NCBI GenBank assembly: GCA_025765615.1
Contig: JAIVFJ010000001.1
Coordinates: 310,001-374,000, forward strand
Direction of reading: 5' to 3'
Length of the DNA: 64,000 nucleotides
From: Zopfochytrium polystomum
Lineage: Eukaryota; Chytridiomycota; Chytridiomycetes; Chytridiales; Chytridiaceae
The notes below the pieces were generated by a model. It was not told the DNA's origin, did not search any database, and saw only the letters and a list, made by a program, of their open reading frames with translations. The position numbers were made by a program, and so were the translations under genes. Of this stretch, positions 12,480-24,869 are shown one piece after another (the stretch's first letter is position 1; each line of letters starts with the position of its first letter).

Positions 12480-13286
12480 GTCAGGTGGGATTTAGTTGAT
12501 CGATTCTGTGGGCTGCGCGCACGAAGGCAGCAGGTTAGTGCCCATGATGCTTCAGAGGAGAACCGTCTCGCTACTGGTCAGGGCGCAACAGGCTGCGCAT
12601 ACTTTCGTTGTGCGATCCCAATACCAATGGAGGATGAATGAATGAATGAAACAGCGCTGCCGAGCAAGTTGGCTTGCAAGCGCTTGTCCCACGGTTCCGT
12701 CCGTTCGCTGGAGCGATTCTCCTTGCAACAAGTCTGATGGGCAGCCGGTAGGCGGTAGGCGGTGGGGGCGGTGATTGTCGCGTCGTTTCCCTTCCTTCAT
12801 TGTGGCACAGCAGCCCCCAGACGAGGGGGGAGAACAATCAAACTGTGCGTGCGACAAATCTGTCCTGTCTCCAGAGGCAAAAAAAAAAAGATGAAGGGAG
12901 ACCCTTCCTTTTTTATTTTTTTATTTTTTATTTTTTATTTCTATTTTTATTTTATTGTTCCAGCCCCAGAGGAAGAGGGAGGAAGGGGGCCTGCCTGTCC
13001 TTCATCAGCCCTGCAAGCATTATTGTGTGTCCGTCGCGTGCCTTTGTTTCTCGCCCGTTAAAACCAACGCCCTGAAAGCCCTTTCACTTCCCATTCAACC
13101 CCCCCCCCCCCCCCTACCACCACACTACCACCACACTACCACCACTACCACCACTACCACCAGCACCGCAGTGGCTGCCACACAGCAGCCAGCCACATTC
13201 GTACCCCACCCAACCACCCCCACCCCACCCCACCCCACCCCCCCAGCGATTGCTCAGTACGTTCAAGACACACCGCCCCATAAAAA
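12480..13286. other. Divergent intergenic region with homopolymer tracts
   Basis: This lies between two divergently transcribed genes and probably holds both promoters. It contains an A run near 12880, T/A-rich sequence at 12905-12955, a C run near 13100-13116 and short CCACCA repeats to about 13165. I found no supported gene. Confidence 0.55.
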
Positions 13287-15701
13287 ATGCTTGCGACACA
13301 CTTGTTCCTCTTCGCACTCCCCAAGGTGTCCCCCCGCTTCCCGCTCCTCTTGCGACACCACCTCCGCTCGCAGCTCACCCTCCTCCGCCGCGCGTCTTTC
13401 GCGTCTTCGCGCGCCGTCGCTCCACCTCCGCGCCCCCTTGCGGCCTCCCCCGCCACAAGGCCGGCCCGCCCGCAGGACCCACGCACCAACTCACCCGCCG
13501 CCGCCGCAAGAGCAGCCCACCAGAGCTTGCGCCCGGCCTCCCGCGTGCCGCAACCACTGCCGCCGCCACCGTCGCTACCGCCCACGCTGCAACACCCCGC
13601 GACGCCCGACACGAAGGCCGCGGCGAGGCCTCCGGCCCCAACTCGGCCAACCGCGCGCAATAACCGCCACGGGCATGGAACCTTCCCGGCGACGCTTTCG
13701 CGCGACGGCACGCTGGTGTCGGTGTCTGTCGCTGCCGCGACCGGGACACCTGCGACGGCCGCACTGCCGGAACGAAGGGTGCCAGCGGGGACGCCGGGCG
13801 CGGCCAAGGAATGGAAATCGAAGATGCAAAATTATGGCGCGAGTTTGACGGCGGTGCCTGGCGCGAGAAATTCGCTCCACAAGTTCGACCCACCTCCACT
13901 CCGCGACGTTGCGGCTTCCAAGTCCGGCCCCACAGTTGCCATGGTCGCAAGGAAAGCGCAATCCGCCGGACTGGTAGAGTCCAATGGCCTTGTGACAGAG
14001 GTCGAGGAAGCTTTGGCAATGAAAAAGGCAACGTTGATGGCGGAGGTGAAGAACGTCGTCCAGAATCTCCCGCTGTACAGGATATCGCAGGCCGCGGAAA
14101 CGCATGTCGTCAAATCGGACCAGGAATTCGACGTGTTTTTCGCCAAGCTGCTTTCGGACCTGGGCAAACGACCCCCTGGGACGGCGGTGGCGGTCGACGA
14201 AAGGGGTTCTCGTTCGAACTCATGCCTGTGGCGACGGTGCAGCTGTGCTCTGGAGGTGTTTCTCTTGTTCTCCAAGTGAGTTCAGACCCAGCCACAGAAA
14301 ACTCCGACTCGCCAAACATTTTTTCCAACCTCCTTTCACAACAGGTTAAATACCTCGGTTTATCCTCATTACGCAAGCTCGCGGGACTCTTGTGCGACCC
14401 AAACATCCCAAAAACGGGCTGCTCCGTCACCGACGACATCCGGCGCACCCTCCGCTACACTTGCCTCCTACCTCCGTCGCGACGGCCGCTTTACCCCTCC
14501 TCTCTCTACCGTGATCCCGGCCTCCATCCAACACGACCTCACCCAACCAGGCGCGACGCGCACCAAACCCCAGCTGTCCCACTTCCGGCGTCTCCTCAAC
14601 ATTGACGAGCTCGGACACAAGTGCAAGCGTGCCCGAATCGCCACGCGCGCCCAGGTGCCGCTGAAACGCGCCGTCGCGGACGTCCTCGGCCGATGCCTGC
14701 CCAAAGCTAGCGAGGACCCCGTCGTGGTCGTCATCGCGTCGCAGCAGGCGTCGTTCGACTCGGCTAGGCGGTTCCGCATGTGGGATTGCGACGTGCTGAC
14801 CCCTGCGCAGGTCAGCTACGCGCTGAAGGACGTTCACGCCGCTTGGCATGTTTGGGAAAAGCTGCAGCGGGAGGAGACGGCCCGCTCGACGCGGCGGGCG
14901 GGGGCGGCGCCGGCGGACGTCCGCGCGGCGTGGCATGCCTGGGACGCGTTGGACCGTGTGGAGGAGGAAAATGCGACCCCGGCGGCGGCGGCGGCGGTGC
15001 CGGCGCTTCCGACCGGCGCGATGACGGCGCCTGTCGCTGCTGCCACCGATCCAAGTGTCCGCACCGCCCGCGCCGTCGATGCGGAGGCGGCGACCTCTTC
15101 AAAAGCCGCCGCGCCGCCCGTCAAGTCATCGCATCCCACGACCGTGGGCGGCGGGCAGCAGCAGCAGCAGAAACAGCAACAGCAGCAGCGGCGTCAGCAG
15201 CATCAGGACGAAGAGCCGCGGTTCCGGGAGGAAGAAGCCGCGGAGGACCTCGGCGTCGCGATGCCGGCGCCGACGCCGCGCCTTTCGCGTGGGCGGATGG
15301 AGACTGCGCGGCGGCCGCCGCCGCAGCCGCCGTCGTCGGCCGGGCGGCCGGTGGTGCCGGGCGATCGGAGGGAGGACGCGGGGGCGGGGAAGAAGAAGAA
15401 TAGGACGACAGGCGAAAAGAAGAAGAAATGGGTCACGGTGGTGTTTTGGCGCGGGAAAGCGGCTGCGGCGGGAGCCGGGAAGAACGGGTGCAGCCGGGCG
15501 GCGGCTGCGGCCCCGGCTGCGGAGACTTCGGCAAAGGCGGGCGTGGCGGCTCGGGGCGCTGGTGAGGCAGCTGCGGCGGCCGCGCATCCGGCGGTGGAGC
15601 TGGCGGTCGGGAAGCGGTTAACGCCGGCGATGGTCGAGCGGGTCAAGCGAGTGGCTGGGGCTGCCGCCTCGGTGGCTGCGAGAAAGGTCATTCCGTTGTA
15701 G
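13287..15701 (+). CDS. DnaQ-like 3'-5' exonuclease (WRN-exo type), frame-disrupted, probably organelle-targeted
   Basis: The first 40 residues (MLATHLFLF..., Arg-rich, no acidic residues) look like a mitochondrial presequence. A Pro/Ala-rich linker follows, then an exonuclease-like core: a strand ending VAVDE (first acidic motif), then SSLRKLAGLL, KTGCSVTDDIRRTL (second Asp motif) and MWDCDVLTPAQVSYALKDVHAA (third). An intron at 14276-14344 (GTGAGT...ACAG) is phase 0. The motifs do not share one frame. The frame changes near 14200, inside an AAAGGGG run, and changes back near 14463. The C-terminal half is a long Ala/Arg/Lys low-complexity tail (Gln and Lys tracts, GC-rich). The family removes 3' nucleotides from DNA or RNA. 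With the frames as given, the product would be cut short or scrambled. Confidence 0.65.
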
Positions 15702-16446
15702 CAGCGGGCACTTTCTATCCTCCCTTCTTAGCGCTTTGCTCGAATGCAAGCGACTGCATCTAGAGTAAGCCTTGAAGCTGAAGCACGCACTCGATCTTTG
15801 CTATTTTCTTTCAATTGGTGTCGTTCCGGTTGCTGCACTGTCCCTCCGTGCTTATCAGATTTGTTTCTCATGGCTGTTTTTTTCATTCGTAAACCGAACG
15901 CCAACCAGTCAAATACAGTGATGAGCGCAACGAATTGAGACAACGCGGTTTTTCGTCGCGCCTGTTCGAATACTGGAGCGATACGAAGGGGCAAAGAGCA
16001 TCAATAAGAAGCTAGGCCGCAAGCAGCTGCTATAGCACTAGGAGGCGAGTTCAGATTCCGACTGTACAAGGAGGGTCTATGCTTTGCTTAGAATGGGGGG
16101 GTTCTTCGAGTAGGCGAGGCCTTTGTATTTTGACTACCGGAAAGACAAAATTGAATGGATCCATCATACCCTTCTTCTCAATTTTGGATTGGTGCGGTGG
16201 CCCAGCTGGTTGAGACCAGGGTTCCACAAGGACATTATCATTGCATCCCAATGATAACATCTTTGTCAGGGAAAATTACATTGCCTTTTTTAAAAACATA
16301 TTGTAAAAGATTGCAAGGACAAAAGGCACTAGAAGGGGAAAATGGGGGCATATTGTTCGTTGAAGGTGTGAACAGATGAATATTCAAATGAATATTCGTT
16401 TATACATATACATTATTGTATCTTAGCCCATGAGGGAGATACTGCA
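15702..16446. other. Intergenic, repeat-flanked, no gene seen
   Basis: The sequence turns AT-rich after the GC-rich exonuclease tail. A stretch at about 16188-16235 resembles a tRNA D-arm and partial T-arm (GGTGGCCCAGCTGGTTGAGA) and could be a decayed tRNA-derived SINE. No protein-coding gene is supported. Confidence 0.5.
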
Positions 16447-16738
16447 CTGACTGGTTAGCAGCAAGAGGCACAAGACAGACCTGAACCTATTGTGACTGTC
16501 AGTTATCCTGCTGCACAATGCCCTTGGGAAGAGTGAGCAACTGCCAATGCAGACCTGGGTGCTGGCTTGCGCTGTTGACAAATACTCTGAGTATATAGAA
16601 ACCTGGTGTAAACAGTTTCCTCCTACTCTGCTCAAGAAGATAATATAGGAGAGGTTTTTCCACATGCCAGTCATGCTCGCCTAACGACATTATAGTGTGC
16701 ATATCATCCTAAAAATATGATTCATTATGTATCAATCA
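16447..16738. repeat. LTR-like repeat, copy 2 of 3 (3'-truncated)
   Basis: This aligns with the first 290 or so bases of the LTR-like repeats at 96-503 and 47463-47872, starting at CTGACTGGTTAGCAGC. It stops abruptly where a second repeat family begins (TGTGAGACTACAC at 16739). The missing end of this copy does not reappear after that second repeat, so simple nesting does not explain the junction. Confidence 0.7.
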
Positions 16739-17778
16739 TGTGAGACTACACTGAGGTCTCAGTGATAAAGTCTAGGGATTTTATTCCCAAAAACAAGCAT
16801 AGCCTGTCATAACACTGCAAGGATCGTGGCCCCTATTATTATTCCTGGTTTGTCAGTTTCCAAGGCATTATCAAAGTGTATCTGCGGCTAACCGGTTTTT
16901 ATTATGGGCCTGCTTTTACTACTTTCGTCTTAACAGTTTCCGTTGCGCCAGGGGTTTCTCAACATATTTTCTTTTTTGGTGACTAACAGAGACTGCCTGA
17001 CTGCCTAGGGATGGGGTGCCTGACAGGCTGTACCCCACACCCGCCTAATTTATTATTTATTTTCGGCACTTGTACATACATGCATAGGGTTGGGAGGGAC
17101 TTAGAGCATTTGTGGTGGATGCGGGGGGTTGCCTTGTCAATTTTCTCTCTCTCTGTTTTTGGGCCATTTCTCTTTTTTCTTTTTTCTTCAAATCTGATTC
17201 TGTCCTAGCCTTGCCCACTGCAACGACGATGGTGGTGGTGGTGAAGATGACGGCGTTGTCGTCCCCAACCTTCCCATCCCTGTGAGGGTGTTGGTGGCTG
17301 AGCTCTGTGCGGCCCCTTACATCTGAGAGTTTGATGTACAAGCGCCTGCCTCGGTCCTATTGCTGTGAGAGTGATATGTGTGAGTACAAGTGCAATGCAA
17401 TAAAGCCTGTTGGTTGAGTGATTGTGCCAACGCTGGCCAGCAGGGTGCATGTACGATTGCAGGTATTTCCTTGTGTGAGCTCCCTGCTGGCGACCTTCTG
17501 ACCCCTACATAGTCGACTCCCTTCTCTCTCTCCCCATTTTCGCTGGCGACGACGAGAGCTCCTGCAGCATCATCTGTGGTGAGGGGCGCTAGGTTGTGCC
17601 CTGTCCGTCCTGTCGCTATTATCCGCTCCTGTTGCGTTTGAGGTTAGGTTCCTGTGATAAAACCCCTGTTTCCCTCTTCTCTCTCTTTATTCTGCTGGTT
17701 GTGTTGCGCCCCCTGAGTGCCCTTCTGTTTCCCCTCACACCTGGCCTGCTGCCACGCAAGTAATCGGTACTCCCTACA
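16739..17778. repeat. Long interspersed repeat R2, copy 1 (probable LTR)
   Basis: A block of about 1,040 bp starts TGTGAGACTACAC and ends near TACA. It matches 38844-40081 over most of its length, with that copy having about 200 extra bases in the middle. It contains AATTTATTATTTATT, TC-rich runs and GCAATAAAGCC, which could be a polyadenylation signal. Size and TG...CA ends suit an LTR of a larger retroelement, but no target duplication or neighbouring pol gene was found. Confidence 0.6.
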
Positions 17779-19715
17779 CCTATGCCAAAATTGCCATGAC
17801 TGACTGGAAACTTGCTAAAATCCCATTGAACTGGCAGCCGTACCAACAATTGGTCAACTCTGAACACACATCGACAAGCAAAGCAAAAAGACTTTACAGC
17901 AGGATACAGAAGTTTCCTCACCACTTTTGCACCTGCTGAATTCTTGCGGACAATCAACTCTATTTGGTTTGGCAGGTCTGCTTCTGCCCAGTCCACGGAG
18001 CGTTGATTTGTCTTATTTTTCTGGTGGGTCACCCAAAGTTTTCAGGCTAGTGTTGTAAATATTCAGTCTTCTGTCAATTTTTACTTCAATTTTATTATCC
18101 ATGCTCCATTTTCAAAGAATCATTATTTCAATTTGCAAATTGGGTAAGAGATGGCTTTTTTTTTTTTATTTTTTTGTTTCCCAATTTTACAGTTACAGAG
18201 TGGGCTGAATTGTTTGGCTCTGACAAAGAAAACCCTCTCTACAACTTTTTCTGCCAAAAACAATTGGCCCGTCTGGCTCCTATGCCATCATCTGTGGCAA
18301 AGTTTTTGGACGAAGAGGATTTCTGCCCAAATGTTTGCTGGTGGTGGCAGAGGTGCGAGACAGGCCTGTACCATTTCAAAGTATTTCACAGAGAGGTTTC
18401 CTTTTTGTTGTCACTGCCAAACAGTGCGGCCACCCTGTAAACTGTGGGGGATAGACAAAAACGGAATTTAATTTGAATTTTGCAAAACCCTCCAAAATTC
18501 TGTGACTGCTGAAATGGCATGCAGCAGAGTAATGACTGAGTGGAAACCAGAAGTGTCAACACAAGAGGTTCGTTGTTTTTTGGTGGTGAAAAGGATTTGA
18601 CCCACTGAACTTTCAGTTACTCAGGAGGAATCACCAATTCCAGGTGAGTTATCACCATCATGAAGGTAGGGAATACAATGTGCTGGTCAACTCAAAGCCA
18701 TTGATTTGTTCAAGGAATGCTGACGAAGTTGATCGCTAGAACTATCTCCAACGCTTCTGTTATCTGTCTCCTACTTGATTTGGCACCTTTCTTCTTTTCT
18801 CGGATTTCTTCTCCTTTTTCGAGTCAGTCTTTTCTTCCTTCGGAGTCACTCAACCGAGTTCTTACACACACTCACCTCTTCGATCTAGCCTTTCCTCATG
18901 GTTCTCGCCTTACAGCTGTTACACGAACCAGCAAAGTTGACCATGAACCTTGGATTGTGCAGAGATCATGCAAGGAATGATCACTAAGATTCATGGGCGG
19001 AATGAATGCATTTTTTTAAAGGCCAAAGAGTCCAAGCAAGGTAAGGTGCTCACCCTCTCGGTCTTCGTTGTTTTTTACAGGGCGAAAGATGGAAAGATAA
19101 TTCAAGTTTGAGGGGCAAAGTTTCAGTCGCGAAATCATTGTGGAATGCACAAAATTGAACTGGCTTCAATATCTTTGAATAAAAGCAAAGCCAAAGAAAA
19201 TGTACGCTGCAGCGCCTCCGGCGGAGATGCGCCTGTGGTTCTTTTTGAATGACTGTTTGTGCAAGCCGGAATCTTCTCTTTATGGTGACAACTACGTGCT
19301 ATTCATTTTATTCAGATAACCTTACAGCTGTCATATCAGTTCTACAGCAGTTGCAGATTTGAAAGTAACGTAAATGCTCGAAGGACGCACAAATGTCAGC
19401 CCATTGAACATGTCCATCGAACTGTCCCACGAAGTGGTTTCTCAAAACGACCCGATTCACTGACAAAGATTCTCCAACACGATCACAAACTCTTGACAGG
19501 CAATTTTCTTGGCAATTGATGCTGTCTCGGTGTGTGCGCGTAATAGAAGAAAAAGAAAGACGACGCCAGCGATGGATACATCAGGCTCGAAGCAGATTTG
19601 GTGTTGCAAGCGAGCGTCGATACAAAAACTAAAAATTCCCCCTTCCTCTCAATCCGTGCAAACCAATCAACAACCGCACAGTAGCAGCACTAACCTACTC
19701 CATCAAAACACCCCT
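17779..19715. other. AT-rich repeat-derived stretch without a supported gene
   Basis: This holds short open frames (for example 18174-18440) with no recognisable domain. A segment near 17886-17930 (CAGCAGGATACAGAA core) resembles 38757-38800, which there lies upstream of R2 instead of downstream. The stretch looks like old mobile-element debris. Confidence 0.45.
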
Positions 19716-22700
19716 TCATCGTCGCTGCAGCACTCGACCTCCACCATCGCTTCCCCTCGGGCCACCACTTCCGCCTCCCTGGTCACCGCCGTCGCCGCCG
19801 CCGCCGCTACCCACGAGAAACCCGCGCGGGTCGCCAGCACGCAGAGCTTCCATTCTCTGCTCGCTCATGTACCTAAAACTGCCACCGCCTCCGCCGCCGC
19901 TGCTGCTGTTTCCTGTTGGGCCAGCGAGAGGCGGCGGCGGCGGCGGCGGAGGCGGAATGTCCGACGAAGACGACGACGAAGAAGACGCCTTGGACCCCGA
20001 CGGTGGCGGCCCACCAGTAAGGAATATGCCAGGACGTAGGCGGACGCGCTGCGGCTGGCCGCCCCCATCGCCAGACGGTGGTGTCGCCGCTGATGACGAA
20101 GTCAATGACGACGAACTCGAAGTGGACGGCCTGGGTGGGCCAGACGACGCGGCCGCGCGGTAGCTCGGCGGACGCCCGGCGGCGCGCCGGTCGCGGTCCC
20201 AGTCGCGATCGCGAGTCGGGTTGCGGTCGGCGCCGGGGAGATCGTTGGTTCCGGAGATTCGTCCCTGCACGTCACCACCGCGCCGGTATGATGGCATTGT
20301 CGCGGGCATCGTCGGCACTTCGTCCGTGTCGCCTCGCTCTTCTCTTTCGCTGCCTCTACCGCGGTTGGCAAGGTTGCTGATATTGTCTTGGTTGTTTTTT
20401 TGCGTCTCGGTTGATAACCCGTTGTTGACTTTGGTTGCTGCCGGCTTCGTCGGTGCTGTTTGCGTCTCCATTGGGTCGCTTCTGTGGAGAGCAGTATCTG
20501 CGTCGCTTCTATTTGCATTTACGATGCCTTTGCTATCCAAGTTGCTGCCCCGATCTGGCAGGGTCGGTCGCAGGATCGGCTGCATTGCAGGTCGCTCCTG
20601 TGTTGGTTAGCGATAGTTGAAGCGAGATGGAAAGGGTGAGACTTGGGCAAGCCAAAAAATGGAGTTATATCATGCACTAACCTCAGGACCAGGTCTCTCG
20701 GTTGATCTGCTCCCAAGCCCAACGTTTCTCGTCCCGTCATCCCCACCACGTCCTCCGTCCCAGCCACTAGCTTTCAGCTCTGACCTATTCCAACTTCTGT
20801 CACCGTCTCCAGCCCCAACTGGACCATTTCTATTCCACGTTGACCGCATCGAAACCGGTCCTTCCATGTGAAAGCTTGTTCCGGGAGGAGCCAGGCCCCG
20901 CGGAAAGCCGGTGGGGTGTCCTGGTTGAGCCGGTCGAAAAGCTGGTGGCGCGGAATAACCCGGAGGAGGATCGGTTCTGGGCGGGCCGGCAAATTGGGTC
21001 GAGGGCAACGGCACTTGGTCGAACGGGTGCATTGGCGGTCCGTCACGGCTGCCGCGTTCCGACGCCGAGCCTCCATGGCTACGCTGAAGCATTCCAGCAG
21101 GCAGCATACCGCCTGCGCGAAGATGTGCGGGGTTGATGTGAGGCGCAGTTGGCCGTTGAGGAATGTTTGCGAGATCGGCCCGCTGTTGGGGATACAAGGG
21201 CTGCTGTTGCTGCGGGTGCGTTGCGTTGGGGAAAGGGTTGTGAGGCACCATTGGACGGTCACCAAGCGGGAATGGCGGACGCGCGACAGTTGGCTGTTGT
21301 GAGGGGGGCCGAGGACGATTGTCGAACACTCCCGCCGGCGGGTCGTCCGACCATCGGGGAGGAGGTGGAGCCGCAAAACCGTCGCTATGGACAACCGGGT
21401 TCGACAGTCTCGCGGGTCCTGGCATGATTCCATCGGGAGAATCGTCGCGCCACCGTCGCGTTAAAGGGTCCTCCCGTGGTTTGAAAGGCCGGTTAAACGC
21501 AGGTGTCGCAAGGTCATCGGTCCCCTTTGGAGGTCCAGGACCGACCGTTCGGGAATTTGGGGGCTCTCCAACAGGAGAAGGAGTTCTGCGTGCCTTTTCG
21601 CCGGTTGGCTGGCGAGGCGCAAGCAAACGCGACTGACCGTGGTCTTGCGCCGGTTCCGGCTTTCGCGCCTGTTGGAACAGGTTTTGTGGGGGATGGTAAT
21701 GCTCTGGTCCAAGTGGCGGAGCCGTCCTCGAGGCCGGATGCTGACCCTTTCGCGCTGATCTTTCTGTCGGCACGCTTGGGCGGCCTCCTCTTTCTCTCCC
21801 GTGGTCTCGCTCTCGCTCTCTTAAGTCATCCCGATTGCGTTCGCGCTCTCGGTCACGGTCACGGTCTGGTTCTCGGTCCTGCTTGCGGTCTCGATCTCCA
21901 CGATCGCGGTCTTGCTCATGCTCTCGAGTACGGCTCCTCCCTTCATCACGCTCGTGTTTATTCACGTTTCGCTCGCGTTCTTTTCCACGGTCCTCCGCCG
22001 CAGGTTTACCTTGCTGGCGCGAAGGTGAAAGGAGCTGGAGTTGCCCATTTTTGTCCGGCGACCCTGCGCCCTCCATTCGAGGTGGCAAAGGCGATCGCGA
22101 TTTGGAGCGGCGGCGGCGGTCTGCCTTGCTCCCGGAATAGTCATATGATGAGCTGGGAGGATTTGGTCCATCCAAGCGAGGCCTCTTCGCGTCGGGTCCG
22201 AATTCTGCACTTTTCGGCCCCTCTCGTGCGTCAGATTTAGCATCGCCGCTCGTGAATCCGTCTCCAGAGGTGTTTCGATCGCGCCGACGATGATTGGGCC
22301 CTCCTGGCCGGTCGGTGGTCCCTCGCTCGCGCTCACGCTCGGCCATTCGCTGCAGATGCAGTCTTTCCAACTCTGCCTTGTGCTTCTCGTACTCTTCCTG
22401 AGTTAAAGGAGTTGCGGTCGGCGCTGCAGCATTCGAGGCAGCTTTGTCCGTGACGGGTGGCGCTGGAGCAGAAGGCGTTTGATAAACCGGGTTGGATTGT
22501 GTATCGACGCCACGCTGGGCTGAATCTCCATGAAAGGAAGATAACGAGTTTTGAAAGTAGTATGCCATTTACCTGCCGAACTGTGCGAAGTCGGGGGATT
22601 TTGCATTCCCGTTGGCCCAGCAGTTCCATCGTTTTCCTTGTCGAGTGCGCGACGGGCTGTCTGCGCTTGGCTCCCCTCCAGCTGATTCCTTTGCCCGTCG

Positions 22701-24627
22701 CGATCCCCTTGTCTTTGCTTCTCGCGTTCGTGCTTCTCGCGTTCGTTTTCGCGCTCGCGGACCAAGTCTCGCGCCCTTTCTCGGTCGTTCTCGCGCGGTC
22801 CGACTTGCAAGCGGGCAGTCTCCCGATCCCTATCCTGACCCATCTCCTGATCCCTATTCCGATCTCTTTCTCGTTCTCTAGCCCGCTCCCGCTCCTTTTC
22901 CCTCTCCTTTTGCCTCTTCCTGTCTCTCTCTACTTCCCTCTCACGAATGCTCTCTCGTTCGCGTTCGCGTTCGCGATCTCGTTCCCGTTCTCGTTCCCGC
23001 TCCCGATCCCGATCCAGATTCCGATCCCGACCCCTATCACGACCTTTATCTCTTTCGCGCTCACGCTCACCTCTTCCTCGTTCGCGACTGTTTGCGCGGT
23101 TGCCGATAGGCGGAGCTCGACCGTCCCTCGATTGGCGCCGCCCACCACTTTGAGGCTGGCCTGAGGAAATCTCGTCCAACCTTTCGTTCCTCCGCTTGCT
23201 TGGTAAATCTGTAAGATTTGACTGGATTTCAGGAGGTGGGCGAGAAAGTTCAGCCGCAGAGGATACGCGAGCTGAGTACAGCGGCTTGTGAGTTTCGCTG
23301 TCTCCGTCGTCGTCGCTCAAGGTCAAACTTATCATGTCCTCATCATCAGCGTCCCGTTGAGGAGGTCTTTGAGGGTGCGAGGGGGCTGGAGAGGAAGGGG
23401 TTGGTTGCAGCGGAGTTGCTGACGGTGGCCGGCCTTCCCCGGACGCCTTGTCACCGGAGGAGAGCGGAGTTTGTGGTTCTGAGCTGGCCTCGCTTGCATC
23501 AAGCCCGTTCGCTTCCTGTAAAGGCACCTTCGCTGCCAATTCGCCAACAGAAATGCTAGGAATGACATGGGTTGTTTCAACTTCTGTCGCCCCGATGAGG
23601 TCACCCGCAGGAGAGGCATCTTGCCTTCCAGTAGCGTCCGCACTTTCGTTTCGGTCGGCCACGGGTGACGATCGGTCAATTTTAGCAGTTTTCCGCGGTG
23701 GAGATTCATCTCTGACGGAGCGCTCCTCGGAATTCTGGCTGTCAGGGTTAATGTTCCCAGATGTGGAGCGCCTCCGCCGCCTTCCTCGTCCATCAGCCGA
23801 TTCATTATGGTCGCGGCCTGAAATGACGTCCCTGCCAGTCTCTCTCGCAACGCCTGGGTCCAAAGTGACAGGCTTCGTTTCACCAGCCTGCCTCTCGCCG
23901 AGACGCAAGATGAGAGGGGTTGGCGAAGCTCTTCTACCTTCGTGGGGCTTAGTAGCGCGGAGTGACTTGCCGACAATATCGTTTCCAGATGACTTTTGAG
24001 TGGGAATTGAGTCAGGAAGCAATGCTCGCTAATGTGTGTTTGCTCCAACCGGCGAATCACCTGGACTCTGACTCCGAGCCTATCGAATATGGATGGCTTT
24101 TTCGGCGGATCGCTTGCACCAGTTGAATCCGCATGGCGATCTTGCGAGTCTAGCGCCACAGGATTTGCACGGGGCGGATCAGCCGGGGGTAGCCGAGGCG
24201 GCGACTGCCGGCGATTGCGCGGCGGGTCTTCCCGATTCTTTCCCGTCCCAGCAGTCGAATAGTAAGGCGTGTAGGTGTCGCGGACGTTCCCAGCACCACC
24301 GTGCAGGTCATCACCTCTGCTGTCTCGAGTCTGTTCTGCAGCAGAATTGGGCTGGGTTCCATCGGTAGGTAGAGGGGACCTACTGGACGTGGTCGATAAA
24401 GCCTCACGATCTTGCGGCGGCGGCAAAGGCGATGGAGGTGCAGCAGCAGCTGTGGCCGCGGCACTTCTGCTGCCACTTCGGCCGCCACCGCCATTCGTGC
24501 GATTAGGCTCTCCGCTCTGCTGGTGCTGGTGGTGCTTGTGGTGGTCGCGGTCGCGGTCTCGATCCCGGTTGTTGCGCCGATGATAGTGGCTGCCACCGCC
24601 GGCGCCTCCGCCATACTTGCGGCCCAT
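19716..24627 (-). CDS. Large Arg-Glu/Arg-Asp-rich, low-complexity, probably nuclear protein
   Basis: Four exons on the minus strand (24627-24061, 23992-22573, 22519-20682, 20597-19716) join in frame at GT-AG sites to give 1,568 residues. The protein begins MGRKYGGGAGGG, then has His/Arg tracts, a KPSIFDRLG motif at the end of exon 1, two long RE/RD-dipeptide regions (exons 2 and 3), an EEYEKHKAELERLHLQR helical segment in exon 3, Pro-rich sequence, and a Gly/Ser/Pro-rich tail. RE/RD and RS-like repeats are typical of nuclear speckle and RNA-processing proteins, so a nuclear RNA-associated role is likely but inferred. I recognise no catalytic domain. The repeated codons make this region an internal minisatellite. 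A (TC)n tract lies in the 5' leader. Confidence 0.75.
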
Positions 24628-24808
24628 GTGGCTTCCCTTCACCTTCAGCAGTGGACGGGAACGCGCGGGTCGTATGTGTTGTCGAGCAGGCAGGCGATGA
24701 GAGCTGGGGGTCGAGACTGGCGATGGGAGAGTCGTTCTCTTGTTCTCTTGCTCGTCAACGAAAAAATCGAATGCAAAAGGCAGCTCACACACACACTCTC
24801 GCTCTCTG

Positions 24809-24816
<8 letters not shown>

Positions 24817-24865
<49 letters not shown>
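24817..24865. repeat. (TC)n microsatellite in the 5' flank of the RE/RD-rich gene
   Basis: More than 20 TC units, preceded by CA/CT-rich sequence, lie about 190 bp upstream of the start codon. On the transcribed strand this is a GA tract in the likely 5' UTR or core promoter. Confidence 0.95.

Positions 24866-24869
<4 letters not shown>

Noticed and set aside
16188..16235. Possible tRNA gene (A-box-like GGTGGCCCAGCTGGTTGAGA)
   Set aside because: No acceptor stem or anticodon arm can be formed and the B box is imperfect, so at most it is a decayed tRNA-derived repeat.
22930..23153. Ser/Arg- and Phe/Leu-rich frames opposite the RE/RD-rich gene
   Set aside because: They are mirror readings of the repeated Arg/Glu codons of the real minus-strand exon.
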